A stretch of DNA of 64,000 nt from Deltaproteobacteria bacterium. Its GTDB lineage: Bacteria > Myxococcota > UBA727 > VGSZ01. This document shows, piece by piece, positions 35,335 to 44,047 of this stretch. How positions within the stretch are numbered: position 1 is the first letter of the stretch; each line of letters starts with the position of its first letter. The position numbers and the translations under genes are program-made. The notes below the pieces were generated by a model. That model was given only the letters and a program-made list of their open reading frames with translations, was not told where the DNA came from and made no database searches. Location: NCBI GenBank assembly GCA_016177705.1, contig JACOUT010000013.1, forward strand, positions 124,001 through 188,000. The letters run 5' to 3'.

Positions 35335-36182
35335 CGATCGCCCTCGCGCCACAGGCGCCGTGCCTCCTCGAAGGAGACGTGCTCGAAGCGCACCGAGGCG
35401 CCCGGCCGAAGTTGTCCGAGCAGCCAGAGGTCGGCGCGGATCACGTGCGCGAGCACGGGGTAGCCGCCGGTGGTGGCGCGGTCGACGCCGAGCACCACGG
35501 CCTGGCCGCTCGGCGTCACCTGCAGCGCGCCCGCGGTCACGCCGATGGTGGTGACGTCGCCCGAGGGCACGCCCAGCAGCGAGCCACCGAGGCGCACGCC
35601 ACGCCGATCCGAGGCGACGTCGACGACGAAGGTCGCGGCGGCGAGCTCGGCGCGGCTGGTCGACGGGAAGCGCCGCGTGTGGACGCTGTCGGTGACGCGG
35701 AGGCGCGTCCTCTCGCCAGTGAACGTCGGCGGCGACGCGGTGAACACGCGCAGCGCCGCTGGTGCAGGGCCGAGCGCGAGCGACGCTCCGGGCGCGAGCG
35801 CCGCGCCGCGCGCTGCCACCACACCGCCCGCGAACGCGAGCGCCATGCGCACGCCGGCCGTGCAGCGCCCAACGCGCAGCAGCTGACCCGGCGCGAGCGC
35901 GCGCGCCACCAAGGGCGCTAGCGGCGCGCCGTCGACGTCGACGTCGAAGGGCGCGCCACACCACGCGACCGTGCACGGCGCGCGCGCCTCGAGGTGCGGG
36001 CCTTGCAGCACCACCTCGAGGCCCATGGCGTCAACCGCGTTGCCCACCGCCAGGTTCGCCAACGCGTGGCAGCGCGCGTCGAAGGCGCCGCCGCGCGAGA
36101 CGCCGAGGTGCGCGCGCCCGCGCACGCCGAGGTCCTGCGCGGTAGTGGCGAGGCCTGCCTGGAGGACCACGAGCGCGCTCAC
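35325..36182 (-). CDS. pxpC: 5-oxoprolinase subunit C (biotin-dependent carboxyltransferase-like)
   Basis: 285 residues from GTG 36182, which overlaps the pxpB stop as GTGA. Motifs: GLATTAQDLGVRGRAHLGVS, GAFDARCHALANLAVGN, GLEVVLQGP, FAGGVVAARG, and late SDRRGVRLGG, GVTAGALQVTPSGQAVVLG, RATTGGYPVLAHVI. Allophanate-hydrolase-subunit-2-type fold. Slightly short compared with ~310 residues. Confidence 0.92.
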   Translation of the reverse strand: MSALVVLQAGLATTAQDLGVRGRAHLGVSRGGAFDARCHALANLAVGNAVDAMGLEVVLQGPHLEARAPCTVAWCGAPFDVDVDGAPLAPLVARALAPGQLLRVGRCTAGVRMALAFAGGVVAARGAALAPGASLALGPAPAALRVFTASPPTFTGERTRLRVTDSVHTRRFPSTSRAELAAATFVVDVASDRRGVRLGGSLLGVPSGDVTTIGVTAGALQVTPSGQAVVLGVDRATTGGYPVLAHVIRADLWLLGQLRPGASVRFEHVSFEEARRLWREGDRCG

Positions 36183-36838
36183 GCTGGCCCTCTGCCCGCC
36201 TGAGTGTCGACGACGAAGCGCACGCGATCGCCCGGCTCGAAAAAGCCCTGCTCGAGCACGCGCTCGGTGCGGCCGATGACGCGCCATCCGCCGGGGCTGT
36301 CCGCCGGGTAGACGCCCGCTTGCCGATCGGCGACCGCGACGCTGCCGGCCGGCACGCGCGCGCGCGGCGACGCGAGGCGAGGCATTCGTAGCGCGGCGGG
36401 CAGCCCGAGCAGGTAGGGGAAGCCGGGCAGGAAGCCGAGGAACGCCACGGTGTACTCGGCCGACGAGTGCAGGCGCACCACCTCGTCCTCACTGATGCCG
36501 GCGTGCGCCGCCAGCGCAGGCAGGTCGGGACCGTCCTCGCCGCCGTAGCGCACCGGCAGCTCGACCAGGCGAGCCTCACGCGCCGGAGCTGCGTCAACGC
36601 GCGCGGCGCGCTCGCCGAGCCAGCGCGCGACCTCGTCGTGGCCGACCATGGCGAGGTCGAACTCGACGAGCAGCGACGTGTAGGCGGGGTGCAGATCGAC
36701 CAGCCAGGCAGGCGCCTCGCGCTGCACCAGCCACAGCCACGCGTGCACCTGCGCCGTCGCGGCTGGGCCGAGGTCACCGTCGACCTCGAGCACGATCGAC
36801 GAGTCGCTCGCCGGCGTCAGGCGCGGCGCGCCGGCCAT
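36179..36838 (-). CDS. pxpB: 5-oxoprolinase subunit B (KipI-like)
   Basis: 219 residues from ATG 36838, whose A is the last base of the preceding TGA. Motifs: DLHPAYTSLLVEFD, LVELPVRYGGEDGPDLPALA, EYTVAFLGFLPGFPYLLGLP, PRARVPAGSVAVADRQAGVY and SPGGWRVIGRT. This allophanate-hydrolase-subunit-1 fold forms the complex with PxpC and PxpA. Confidence 0.93.
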   Translation of the reverse strand: MAGAPRLTPASDSSIVLEVDGDLGPAATAQVHAWLWLVQREAPAWLVDLHPAYTSLLVEFDLAMVGHDEVARWLGERAARVDAAPAREARLVELPVRYGGEDGPDLPALAAHAGISEDEVVRLHSSAEYTVAFLGFLPGFPYLLGLPAALRMPRLASPRARVPAGSVAVADRQAGVYPADSPGGWRVIGRTERVLEQGFFEPGDRVRFVVDTQAGRGPA

Positions 36839-37350
36839 CAGCCGGCGAACGTGGCGCGGAAGCGCACTACCACGACGTCCTCGAGCTGCATGACGCCGAG
36901 CGGCACGCGCGGCTGCTCGCCACCGAGCGCGCTCAGCGACAAGGTGGCGGTGCCCGTCACCTCCACCAGCTGGTCACCGTGCTTGACGGAGACCGGCACG
37001 CGCCCACGCCACGTGTCCTTGGCCGTCACCTCGAGATCGGCGTGCGCGCCGTCGAGCGTCGCGCGCACCGTCATCGCCCGCACGCGCGGGAACACCTGCT
37101 CGCGCAGCCGCTCCTCGATCTCCGCGGTGTCGCGCGCCGGTGGCGGGCCCCACGACGCGGTGCCGTGGCGACGCGACTCCTGCACATGCATGGCGTCGAC
37201 GGCGAAGCTCGCCTCCGCACGCATGTCGTCGACGATGCGGCCGGTGCCGTGCCGCGCCTCGACGCGCAGGTCGTGGCCGAGCCGCGCCATCAGCCCGGTA
37301 GGGATAGTCTCGGCGACGAAGCTCGAGCGAGCGGGATCGAGCGTCAGCAT
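36838..37350 (-). CDS. YceI-like lipocalin-fold protein
   Basis: 170 residues from ATG 37350; it follows the LPP20-like gene by one base and overlaps pxpB by one. Contains DPARSSFVAETIPTGLMARLGHDLRVEA, then DDMRAEASFAVDAMHVQ and GTASWG, and late LVEVTGTATLSLSALGG and RFRATFAG, matching the YceI layout (isoprenoid-binding beta barrel). No signal peptide, so likely cytoplasmic in this case. Role in a pyroglutamate operon is unexplained. Confidence 0.72.
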   Translation of the reverse strand: MLTLDPARSSFVAETIPTGLMARLGHDLRVEARHGTGRIVDDMRAEASFAVDAMHVQESRRHGTASWGPPPARDTAEIEERLREQVFPRVRAMTVRATLDGAHADLEVTAKDTWRGRVPVSVKHGDQLVEVTGTATLSLSALGGEQPRVPLGVMQLEDVVVVRFRATFAG

Positions 37351-37351
37351 C

Positions 37352-38560
37352 TCAAGGCTGCTTCTCGATGTCCTTGAGCATTTGTTCGAGCGCGGCGGTG
37401 TTCTCACCGCCGGCCTTCTTGGTGTCGATGAGGGCGCGCATCGCCGCCAGGCCCGCGGCCTTGCGCTCGGCGTTCGAGAAGAAGGCGAGCGCCTTCATCA
37501 CGTGCTTCATGCCCGACGGCGCCGCCACCTGATCGGGGCCGCACCACTGCTGGTCCTTGACGAAGCGCGCCAGGCCCTGCGCCATGTTGGTCTTGATCTT
37601 CTCGTCTTGCACCAGCGTGGTCAGGTCGCTCGCCTTGCCCACCGTCGACGTGCGGCTGGCCGCCGCCTCGGTCAGGTACTCGCCCAGGTACTTGACCACC
37701 TGCTCGCGCGCGTCGCGCATGGCGTCCTCACGGGCGAGCTTCTCGGTGTCCATCGGGTTCGACACGCCGACGAAGTACTGGCCGTCGGCGCTCGGCGGCA
37801 CCTGGTTGACCCAGGCGCACGGGTTGGCGGCAGCGCCCTTGCCGCCGAGGCCGACGCCGCCGTTCCTGGCGAAGGTGAAGGCGAAGTACTGGCGCTTGAA
37901 CACCGCCTGGCGCTGCCACTTGAGGTCGTCTTGGTACATGACGTCACCGGTGACCGGCACGCCCTCGACCGGCACGGTGGCGTCGAGGCCCATGTTGCTC
38001 GCCTTCTCGGTGGCGGCGAAGTACTCGCCGTCGGCCATGATGGCGCCCGAGATGTAGCGTTTGGTGCACTGATCGGGCGCGGCGGCGCAGCACTGGGCCA
38101 GGCCGTCGGCGTCGACGTTGGCGCTCATCTTCTCGAGCAGCTCGTACTTGACGAGCAGCGCCTGCGCCTCTGAGCCGCCGAGGTCGACGTTGGCGATCGA
38201 CTTGACGCCGATCTTGCCGGCCGCCCCCGACGACGCCGCCGTCACCTCCTTGAATGACCCCGAGGCCGGCACGCGCGTGGCCTTGATGAAGCTCGAGCAG
38301 CGGGTGCGCGCCAGGCTGGTCTCGTCGATCTCGGAGTCCGCCACCTCGTCCGGGATGAAGGCGCCGACGATGGGCGAGGCGTCGCCGTCGGGCGTGGCGC
38401 GCAGGAACAGCGCGGGCTTCATCGGCAGCTTGACGGTGCCGGAGCCGAGCGCCTTCTTGTCGGCCGGGCAAGCGGCAAGCGCGAGCACGACCACGAGGCC
38501 GAGAGCGAGCCAGAGTCCGAGGCGAGCATGTCCGAGGCGAGCGTGTGCGAGGCGACGCAT
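37352..38560 (-). CDS. LPP20-family-like lipoprotein
   Basis: 402 residues; ATG 38560 with GGAG upstream. The signal peptide contains a duplicated HARLGHARLG and ends in lipobox LALAAC. The mature protein has TRCSSFIKATRVPASGSFKE and, at 290-320, EKLAREDAMRDAREQVVKYLGEYL, the helical segment typical of LPP20/FlgP-type lipoproteins that follows a beta sheet. Paired Cys (QCCAAAPDQC). Its gene diverges from a second lipoprotein and a DUF4384 gene and continues directly (one base) into the YceI-pxpBCA-tesB run. Confidence 0.75.
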   Translation of the reverse strand: MRRLAHARLGHARLGLWLALGLVVVLALAACPADKKALGSGTVKLPMKPALFLRATPDGDASPIVGAFIPDEVADSEIDETSLARTRCSSFIKATRVPASGSFKEVTAASSGAAGKIGVKSIANVDLGGSEAQALLVKYELLEKMSANVDADGLAQCCAAAPDQCTKRYISGAIMADGEYFAATEKASNMGLDATVPVEGVPVTGDVMYQDDLKWQRQAVFKRQYFAFTFARNGGVGLGGKGAAANPCAWVNQVPPSADGQYFVGVSNPMDTEKLAREDAMRDAREQVVKYLGEYLTEAAASRTSTVGKASDLTTLVQDEKIKTNMAQGLARFVKDQQWCGPDQVAAPSGMKHVMKALAFFSNAERKAAGLAAMRALIDTKKAGGENTAALEQMLKDIEKQP

Positions 38561-38672
38561 GCAGTCTCCGTTGCGAGCCCCAGGAGCCGGTAGCGATTGC
38601 CTAGGGCGAAAAGGCCGTGGAAGCATGGGCAAGGTCTGCCTGGGATTGCAACCCGTTGCCGAGGGGCTCGCT

Positions 38673-39215
38673 GTGCATCGTCTGCTCGTCAGGTTCGCGT
38701 CTGTCGTCGTCGCGCCCGTCGTCGTCGCGCCCGTGGTCGTCGTGCTGTGCACGCTGCTCGCGGCGTGTCCCAGAAAGCCCGAGCCGCCGCCGCCGCGGCC
38801 CAAGGCCAACATCAAGGGGCTCACGGTGCTGCTCGAGGCGGTGCCGGCCGCCAAGGTGGCGGCCTCGGGCTGTCCCGACGCCGTCATCGCCTCGCTGCCC
38901 GATCGGCTCTCGCAGGCGGCCTCGAGCGCGCTCGCCGCCGCCGGCTTCCAGGTGGTGAGCGCAGCCGACTCGGCGCACCTGTTGTCGGCGCGCGTCGACA
39001 GCGACGTCAGCTACTGCAACGGCGAGGTGGGCGTGGCGTCGGGTTCGGCCGGCTTGTCGCTGCTCAAGGGAGACGCGGTCATCCACCGAGCCGCCGGCAA
39101 CGGCGAGCTGTCGACGCCTGCTGCCGCCGGTTCGCTCATGAGCGACCTGATCGACGACCTGGTGCATGACGCCGAGGTGATCCGCACCGTCGATCAGGTG
39201 CGGGGGGGCAGCTAG
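38673..39215 (+). CDS. lipoprotein of unknown function
   Basis: 180 residues. GTG 38673 chosen because GAGGGG sits six bases upstream and the signal peptide begins there; an upstream in-frame ATG at 38625 adds 16 residues. The hydrophobic core is a repeated VVVAPVVVAPVVVV stretch and ends in lipobox LLAAC followed by PRKPEPPPPRPK. The mature domain (PDRLSQAASSALAAAGFQVVS, HLLSARVDSDVSY) has the alpha/beta pattern of small lipoproteins built around CsgG/FlgO-like folds. Two bases separate it from the DUF4384 gene. Confidence 0.7.
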   Translation: MHRLLVRFASVVVAPVVVAPVVVVLCTLLAACPRKPEPPPPRPKANIKGLTVLLEAVPAAKVAASGCPDAVIASLPDRLSQAASSALAAAGFQVVSAADSAHLLSARVDSDVSYCNGEVGVASGSAGLSLLKGDAVIHRAAGNGELSTPAAAGSLMSDLIDDLVHDAEVIRTVDQVRGGS

Positions 39216-39217
39216 GC

Positions 39218-40495
39218 TTGCCCGCTGTCGTCGTCGTCGCTGCCGTGCTGTCGGTCGCGGGCGCGCCCTCGCAGGCCCTGACCTTGGACTGCGACGCCGC
39301 CTTCCACGTGCCGCCCACCGACTTCGTCGGCGGCGCGCCGATGCACTACGAGAACGAGGTGGCCATCGAGCCGGCCGACACGCCCATGGCCGAGGTGGAG
39401 GCGCGCGCGCGCAACGCGCTCGTCGCCAAGCTGTGTAGCGGCGACGCGCGCGACGCCTGCGGCGCGCTGTTGGCGCGCAGCAAGATCCTGCTGCGCGGCA
39501 CCGGCTTGGGGACTGCTCGCGGCGGTGCTCGCGGCGATGGGCGTGCGACCGTGTGCGCTATGGCCGGAATCCTGGCGGGTGACGTCGCCGCCTGGCGCGC
39601 GAGCCAGGTGCCGCATCTGCGCGATCACCTGTTGGCCGCGCTCAAGGAGATCCTGCCGAAAAAGAAGCGCGTCGCGATCGACAAGATCGGCGACAACGGC
39701 GCCGCCGGCGGCATGCGCGCCGAGTGGCTCAAGGGCCAGCTCGAGGCCGCGCTGTCGGTCTACGGCGCTACCGTGGTCGACGTCGACCCGCGCTGGAGCG
39801 GCCGCGGCACGCCCAAGGGCGCCGACCGCGTGCTGCGCGGGCTCATCCTGCAGCGCACCGACCCGGTGAAGCAGATCCCAATCATCGAGGTGCAGCTCGC
39901 CGCCTACGACGGCGCGCCCTTCTTCACCAAGAAGACGGCGGAGCCATTCGAGGTCTCTGCCGGCGCGCTGCCGCGCGGCCCCACGCCGGTGGGGGAGATC
40001 CAGGCGCGGGGCGACGTCACCGTGCACGTCAAGACGCGCGCCGACGGCAACCTGTGCTTCGGCGATCGCTCGTCCGTGTTCGTCACTAACGGCGGCACGG
40101 TCGAGCTGCGCGCGCGCGTGTTCAACATCGACGCCGACGGCAACGCCATCCAGCTCTTTCCGAACGCAGACGTCAAGACCGACGCGCTGCCGCCCGGCAA
40201 GACAGTGTCGGTCGCCGACGTCGAGGTGCGGGGCGACCCCGACAGCACCGAGCGCTACGTGGTGGTGGCGGCGCCCACGGTCGGTGAGCTCGGCCGCTAC
40301 GCCACCGCCGGCGGCGACTACTGCAAGCTCAAGAAAGCAGACGCCAAGGCAGCGGCGCAGGGCCAGGGCTTCACCCAGCCGCACGTCGGACACGACAGCT
40401 TCCGCGTGCTCGAGGCGAGCCGCTGCGACGGTAAGGCCGCCAGGAAGATCGAGGGCACTGCCGAGAGCCTGGAGGCGCTGCCCTTCTGCGAGTAA
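39218..40495 (+). CDS. secreted DUF4384-like protein
   Basis: 425 residues from TTG 39218 (an in-frame GTG at 39245 is the alternative). A short signal peptide, AVVVVAAVLSVAGAPSQA. Central region DHLLAALKEILPKKKRVAID and AEWLKGQLEAALSVYGATVV resembles FlgO/FlgT-type helical sheets; the C-terminal ~130 residues fit DUF4384 (LCFGDRSSVFVTNGGTVELR, FNIDADGNAIQLFPNAD, LPPGKTVSV). Directly follows the lipoprotein at 38673, probably one secreted complex together with the divergent LPP20-like protein. Confidence 0.78.
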   Translation: MPAVVVVAAVLSVAGAPSQALTLDCDAAFHVPPTDFVGGAPMHYENEVAIEPADTPMAEVEARARNALVAKLCSGDARDACGALLARSKILLRGTGLGTARGGARGDGRATVCAMAGILAGDVAAWRASQVPHLRDHLLAALKEILPKKKRVAIDKIGDNGAAGGMRAEWLKGQLEAALSVYGATVVDVDPRWSGRGTPKGADRVLRGLILQRTDPVKQIPIIEVQLAAYDGAPFFTKKTAEPFEVSAGALPRGPTPVGEIQARGDVTVHVKTRADGNLCFGDRSSVFVTNGGTVELRARVFNIDADGNAIQLFPNADVKTDALPPGKTVSVADVEVRGDPDSTERYVVVAAPTVGELGRYATAGGDYCKLKKADAKAAAQGQGFTQPHVGHDSFRVLEASRCDGKAARKIEGTAESLEALPFCE

Positions 40496-40510
40496 TCGTC
40501 GCAGACGACG

Positions 40511-41563
40511 TCAGCGCACGCGTGTCGAGTGCGACGACCACACGAGCGTGATGCCGACCACCAGCTCGCCGTCGTGCTCGACGAACGGCAGCAAGGTGCG
40601 TGAGCCGATCACCTGCTCGACGCGCTCGCTGCCGAGCTGCAGCACCACCACGCCGTCGGGCGCCGCCAGGCGCGGCGCCTTGCGCACCGTCGGACGTGCC
40701 GGCGGCGTCTCGCGCACCAGGCGCACGTGCCAGCGCTCGGCGCCGTGATGGTCGCCGACGCGCAGATCCGACCACCACTCGCCCGCATGCGCCACGCCGA
40801 GCGACAGGCGCCGCTCACCACTGCCCTGACAGACACTGGCGAGCACCACCTCGGCGCCGTGCGGCACCACGGCGAGCACGGGCGCGTCGCGGCGCGCCAC
40901 CTGATGGCGCTCGCCGTGCGCCAGGTGATCCTCCGGGTCGTCGTCGAGGTCGTCTTCCTCGAGCTCGAGCGCGCTCAACAACACGCGGCGCTGCTCGCGC
41001 TCGTGCACCGCTTGCTGTTCGCGGCGTCGCCGCTCGAGCACCTCCTCGGGCGGGCGATAGGGCGCCGGTGCGGCGCGCCCCGGACGGCTCAGGAAGGCCG
41101 GGAGCTGCTCCTCGGGGCCAAAGAGGGCGGCGAGGGCGTCCAGGCCGACCACGCGCCCGAGCCCAGGCTCGACGCGCCCAGCAGCGCCGTCGTGCGGCAA
41201 CTGCGAGAGCGGGCGGGCCGCCGCGCAGAGCGCGCCCTGCGGATCGCGTCCCACCGCGAGATCCGGCGCGAGGGACAGGAGCGCGAGGTGGGCGTGCGAG
41301 GCCAGGTCAGGCGCCGCCGACAAGACCGGCACCAGCAGCCGCGCCACAGCGACGGCATGCGCGCCCGCGCCGCGCTCGAGCCGCGTGACGGCGCGGCGAC
41401 GATCGTCGAACCGCGCGCCCTCGTCGGTGGCGGTGGCCAGCGGGTCCGCGAGCGCCAGGGGCAGCCCGGTCGCCGCCGCGCACGCTCGCGCAGCTTCGCT
41501 CGGCGGCGGCCGCGCGAGCGCCGGCGCCTGCGCGCGACGAAACGGCGATCGAAACAGGCCCAT
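40511..41563 (-). CDS. hypothetical protein, soluble
   Basis: 350 residues from ATG 41563 (GGGAG upstream); an in-frame ATG at 41587 adds eight residues. No signal peptide. Ala/Arg-rich N-terminal half, then an acidic segment LSALELEEDDLDDDPEDHLA, and a C-terminal beta-rich part (APVLAVVPHGAEVVLASVCQ, GERRLSLGVAHAGEWWSDLR, DGVVVLQLGSERVEQVIGSR). No family recognised. Convergent with the DUF4384 gene (15-base gap). Confidence 0.65.
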   Translation of the reverse strand: MGLFRSPFRRAQAPALARPPPSEAARACAAATGLPLALADPLATATDEGARFDDRRRAVTRLERGAGAHAVAVARLLVPVLSAAPDLASHAHLALLSLAPDLAVGRDPQGALCAAARPLSQLPHDGAAGRVEPGLGRVVGLDALAALFGPEEQLPAFLSRPGRAAPAPYRPPEEVLERRRREQQAVHEREQRRVLLSALELEEDDLDDDPEDHLAHGERHQVARRDAPVLAVVPHGAEVVLASVCQGSGERRLSLGVAHAGEWWSDLRVGDHHGAERWHVRLVRETPPARPTVRKAPRLAAPDGVVVLQLGSERVEQVIGSRTLLPFVEHDGELVVGITLVWSSHSTRVR

Positions 41564-41634
41564 CCCCGCGGCTCCCGCCCCAAGCATAGCGGCCGCGCCA
41601 CACCCTGGCCGCGCCGGTCGTCTACAGTCTCGGA

Positions 41635-42264
41635 ATGGACGCCGTGCTAGCCCTCGCCGTCGCGCTCGCTGCCGGCGACCGCATGTACCTGTCGATCGGC
41701 AAGGACGGCGTGCCGGTTGTCACCGACTTCCCGCGCGCCGAGGCGGTCGACTACCAGCCGGGCGACTTCGAGCGCATCGCGCTGCGGCAAAAGGGCGTCG
41801 CGCACCGCGGCCTCGGCGCCGCCCGGACCGCGCTCGACCGCCCGGCGCCCGCCGCGCCAGGTATCCCACCCGAGATCGACGAGCTGGTCGACTGGGCGAG
41901 CCGGAGACACCAGTTGCCGCCGAGCCTGCTCTTGGCGGTCATGGCCGTCGAGAGCGGCTTTCGCGTCGACGCGGTCTCGCCCGCGGGGGCGCTCGGCCTG
42001 ATGCAGTTGATGCCGGCCACCGCGGCGGACCTGGGCGTGAAGAACCCGCTCGATGCCCGGGAGAACGTCGACGGCGGCGCCCGCTACCTGGCGTTCCTGC
42101 GCAAGCACTTCAAGAGCGACGAGCTGGCGTTGGCCGCCTACAACGCCGGGCCTGGGCGCGTGGCCCGCGTCGGGGGCGTGCCGGACATCCCCGAGACCAA
42201 GGCGTACATCGAGAGTGTGCTCGGGCTGGCGGCGAGCTATGAGGCCGGTCCCGCTTCGCGGTAG
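41635..42264 (+). CDS. lytic transglycosylase (SLT domain)
   Basis: 209 residues from ATG 41635. Short hydrophobic N-terminus (VLALAVALAAG) and a YLSIGKDGVPVVTDFP segment, then the lysozyme-like SLT domain from about residue 80: the catalytic Glu in LLAVMAVESGFRVDAVSPAG, ALGLMQLMPATAADLGV, DARENVDGGARYLAFLRKHF and LALAAYNAGPGRV. Cleaves peptidoglycan in the periplasm, making 1,6-anhydromuropeptides. Followed closely (30 bases) by the TPR-AIM24 gene. Confidence 0.92.
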   Translation: MDAVLALAVALAAGDRMYLSIGKDGVPVVTDFPRAEAVDYQPGDFERIALRQKGVAHRGLGAARTALDRPAPAAPGIPPEIDELVDWASRRHQLPPSLLLAVMAVESGFRVDAVSPAGALGLMQLMPATAADLGVKNPLDARENVDGGARYLAFLRKHFKSDELALAAYNAGPGRVARVGGVPDIPETKAYIESVLGLAASYEAGPASR

Positions 42265-42294
42265 AACGGCAACGGCGCAAAGCCCGGGGACACC

Positions 42295-43989
42295 ATGGCG
42301 GACACCGAAAAGCCGGCGCGCGACGAGGAGTTCTACTACCTCCTCACCGAGGGCTCGGAGCTGTTGCAGGCCGGCAAGGTCGACGACGCGCGCCGGCAGT
42401 TCGAGCGCGCGCTCGAGATGAACCCGTCGCACGAGCAGGCGCTCAACCTACTCGGCCTGGCGCTCTTTCGCCTGAACCACCTCGACCGCGCGCGCCAGAT
42501 CTTCGCCGACCTGGTGCACAACAGCCCCATCGAGCCGTCGCTGCGCCTGAACCTGGCGATGGTGCACCTGAAGACTGGCAAGCTCGACGACGCCGCCGCC
42601 GAGCTCGAGCACGTGCTCGAGCTGAACCCCGACCACCCGCGCGCCACCAGCTACATGGGGCTGGTGCTCGAGCGCAAGGGCGACCTCGACCGTGCGGCCG
42701 CGTTCTATGAGCGCGCCGGCAACAAGAAGCGCGCCGACGAGATCCGCGCCTACCGCCCGACCGCGACCGGCACGTTCCCGCTGCCGAACCTGGCTGCGCT
42801 GGTCGCGTCGGCGTCGAAGGACGAGGCCCCTGCGCCTTCACCGCCCTCGACGCCACCGCAGGCCGCCTCGACCCCGCCCCAGCCCGCCTCGACGCCGCCG
42901 CAGGCCGCATCTACCCCGCCCCAGCCAGCCTCGACGCCGCCTCCGCCGCCGCCGACGCAGCCTGCAACGACACCGCCCCAGCCTGCGCCGCCGCAAGCCA
43001 CTCCGTCCGCGCCACCGACCGCGCCCAAGCCGATCACGGGCGTCGTCTCGATCGCCGCCATCCAGACGGCCGACGTACGCGCCGTGCTCGGCGGAGGCGC
43101 GCGCGCGAGCCAGCCGATCGAGGCCGCCGCGCTGACCGCCGCCGCCGCCTCGACGCTGAAAAAGGCCGCGGAGCCGCCGCCCGCCGCCGCGGCGCAGGGC
43201 GCCCGCGACAGCTCGCTTGGCTACACCTTCGAGGTCGAGGAGCGGGCGACCGCGACGACTGCGGCACCGAGCCCCGCCGTCGAGGCGCCGCCGGCGGCCG
43301 ACGAGCAGAAGCGGCCAGCCGTCGACGAAGGCCGCCCCGAGCGCCCGGCACCTGCTGCGGCGTCGCGGCTGCGGGAAGAGCGCTTGTCGACGCTAGCTGC
43401 CGCCGCGATCGTCGCCGACGAGCCGTCGCTGCGCGACGACGGCATCCTCACCTTCCCCATCCCCGACGTCGGCTACGTGCGCACGGACCTGCTGGCCGCG
43501 CTCTCCGGCCAGTTCGAGATCGAGCCGGTCAACCGCCGCTATCGAGGAAAGCGCACCGACAGCCTGTTCGGCGGAGTCGACGGCGCCATCGCCGCGCTGC
43601 TCGGCCGCGGCCTGGCGCTGTTGCACCCCGACAAGCTGCACCCGCGCCTGCTCGCGCTCAAGAACGAGGAGCTCTACCTCGTCGAGAGCGCGCTGCTCGC
43701 CTTCACGCAGGGCCTGGTCTGGGAGAACGGTCGACTGCCGTCCGAGGCCGACCGCGACCTCGACATCGTGCACCTGCGCGGCACCGGTAAGCTGGTGCTT
43801 GGCAGCAAGGACCCGGTGGTGACGCTCGCCGTGCGCCCCGACGCGCCGGTGGTGGTGCACGCGGCCCGCTTGGTCGGCTGGTCCGGGCAGCTCGTGCCCT
43901 ATCGAGCGCCGCTGCCGGGTCTGCCCGACGCCGCCAAGCGCGTGCCGGTGGTGCGCTTCGAGGGAACCGGCACCGTGCTCGCCGTCTGA
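42295..43989 (+). CDS. TPR protein with C-terminal AIM24 domain
   Basis: 564 residues from ATG 42295. Residues 10-150 are four TPR repeats (EGSELLQAGKVDDARRQFER, QALNLLGLALFRLNHLDRAR, RLNLAMVHLKTGKLDDAAAE, MGLVLERKGDLDRAAAFYER). Then a Pro/Ala/Gln linker with four 21-bp tandem repeats, a low-complexity Ala stretch, and from about 380 an AIM24-like beta domain (LTFPIPDVGYVRTDLLAALS, LHPDKLHPRLLALKNEELYL, GTGKLVLGSKDPVVTLAV). No signal peptide. AIM24 function in bacteria is unknown; scaffold role inferred. Confidence 0.85.
   Translation: MADTEKPARDEEFYYLLTEGSELLQAGKVDDARRQFERALEMNPSHEQALNLLGLALFRLNHLDRARQIFADLVHNSPIEPSLRLNLAMVHLKTGKLDDAAAELEHVLELNPDHPRATSYMGLVLERKGDLDRAAAFYERAGNKKRADEIRAYRPTATGTFPLPNLAALVASASKDEAPAPSPPSTPPQAASTPPQPASTPPQAASTPPQPASTPPPPPPTQPATTPPQPAPPQATPSAPPTAPKPITGVVSIAAIQTADVRAVLGGGARASQPIEAAALTAAAASTLKKAAEPPPAAAAQGARDSSLGYTFEVEERATATTAAPSPAVEAPPAADEQKRPAVDEGRPERPAPAAASRLREERLSTLAAAAIVADEPSLRDDGILTFPIPDVGYVRTDLLAALSGQFEIEPVNRRYRGKRTDSLFGGVDGAIAALLGRGLALLHPDKLHPRLLALKNEELYLVESALLAFTQGLVWENGRLPSEADRDLDIVHLRGTGKLVLGSKDPVVTLAVRPDAPVVVHAARLVGWSGQLVPYRAPLPGLPDAAKRVPVVRFEGTGTVLAV
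42850..42933 (+). repeat. four 21-bp tandem coding repeats in the TPR-AIM24 linker
   Basis: Units at 42850, 42871, 42892 and 42913 encode TPPQAAS, TPPQPAS, TPPQAAS, TPPQPAS, so the pattern has a 42-bp higher-order period. Further decayed units follow. Length changes in multiples of 21 would alter the linker without breaking the frame. Confidence 0.85.
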
Positions 43990-44047
43990 CAATGGCGTGA
44001 TCGCTCGGCGCCTTCGCGCGTGCGTGGTCACCTGCTACAAGGCCCCG

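Noticed and set aside
40498..40511. CGTCG-CAGA-CGACG dyad between convergent genes
   Set aside because: Only a 5-bp stem with overlap into coding ends; expected by chance at this GC content.
42850..42933. Tandem repeats considered as a CRISPR-like array
   Set aside because: Contiguous 21-bp coding repeats without spacers, inside an open reading frame.
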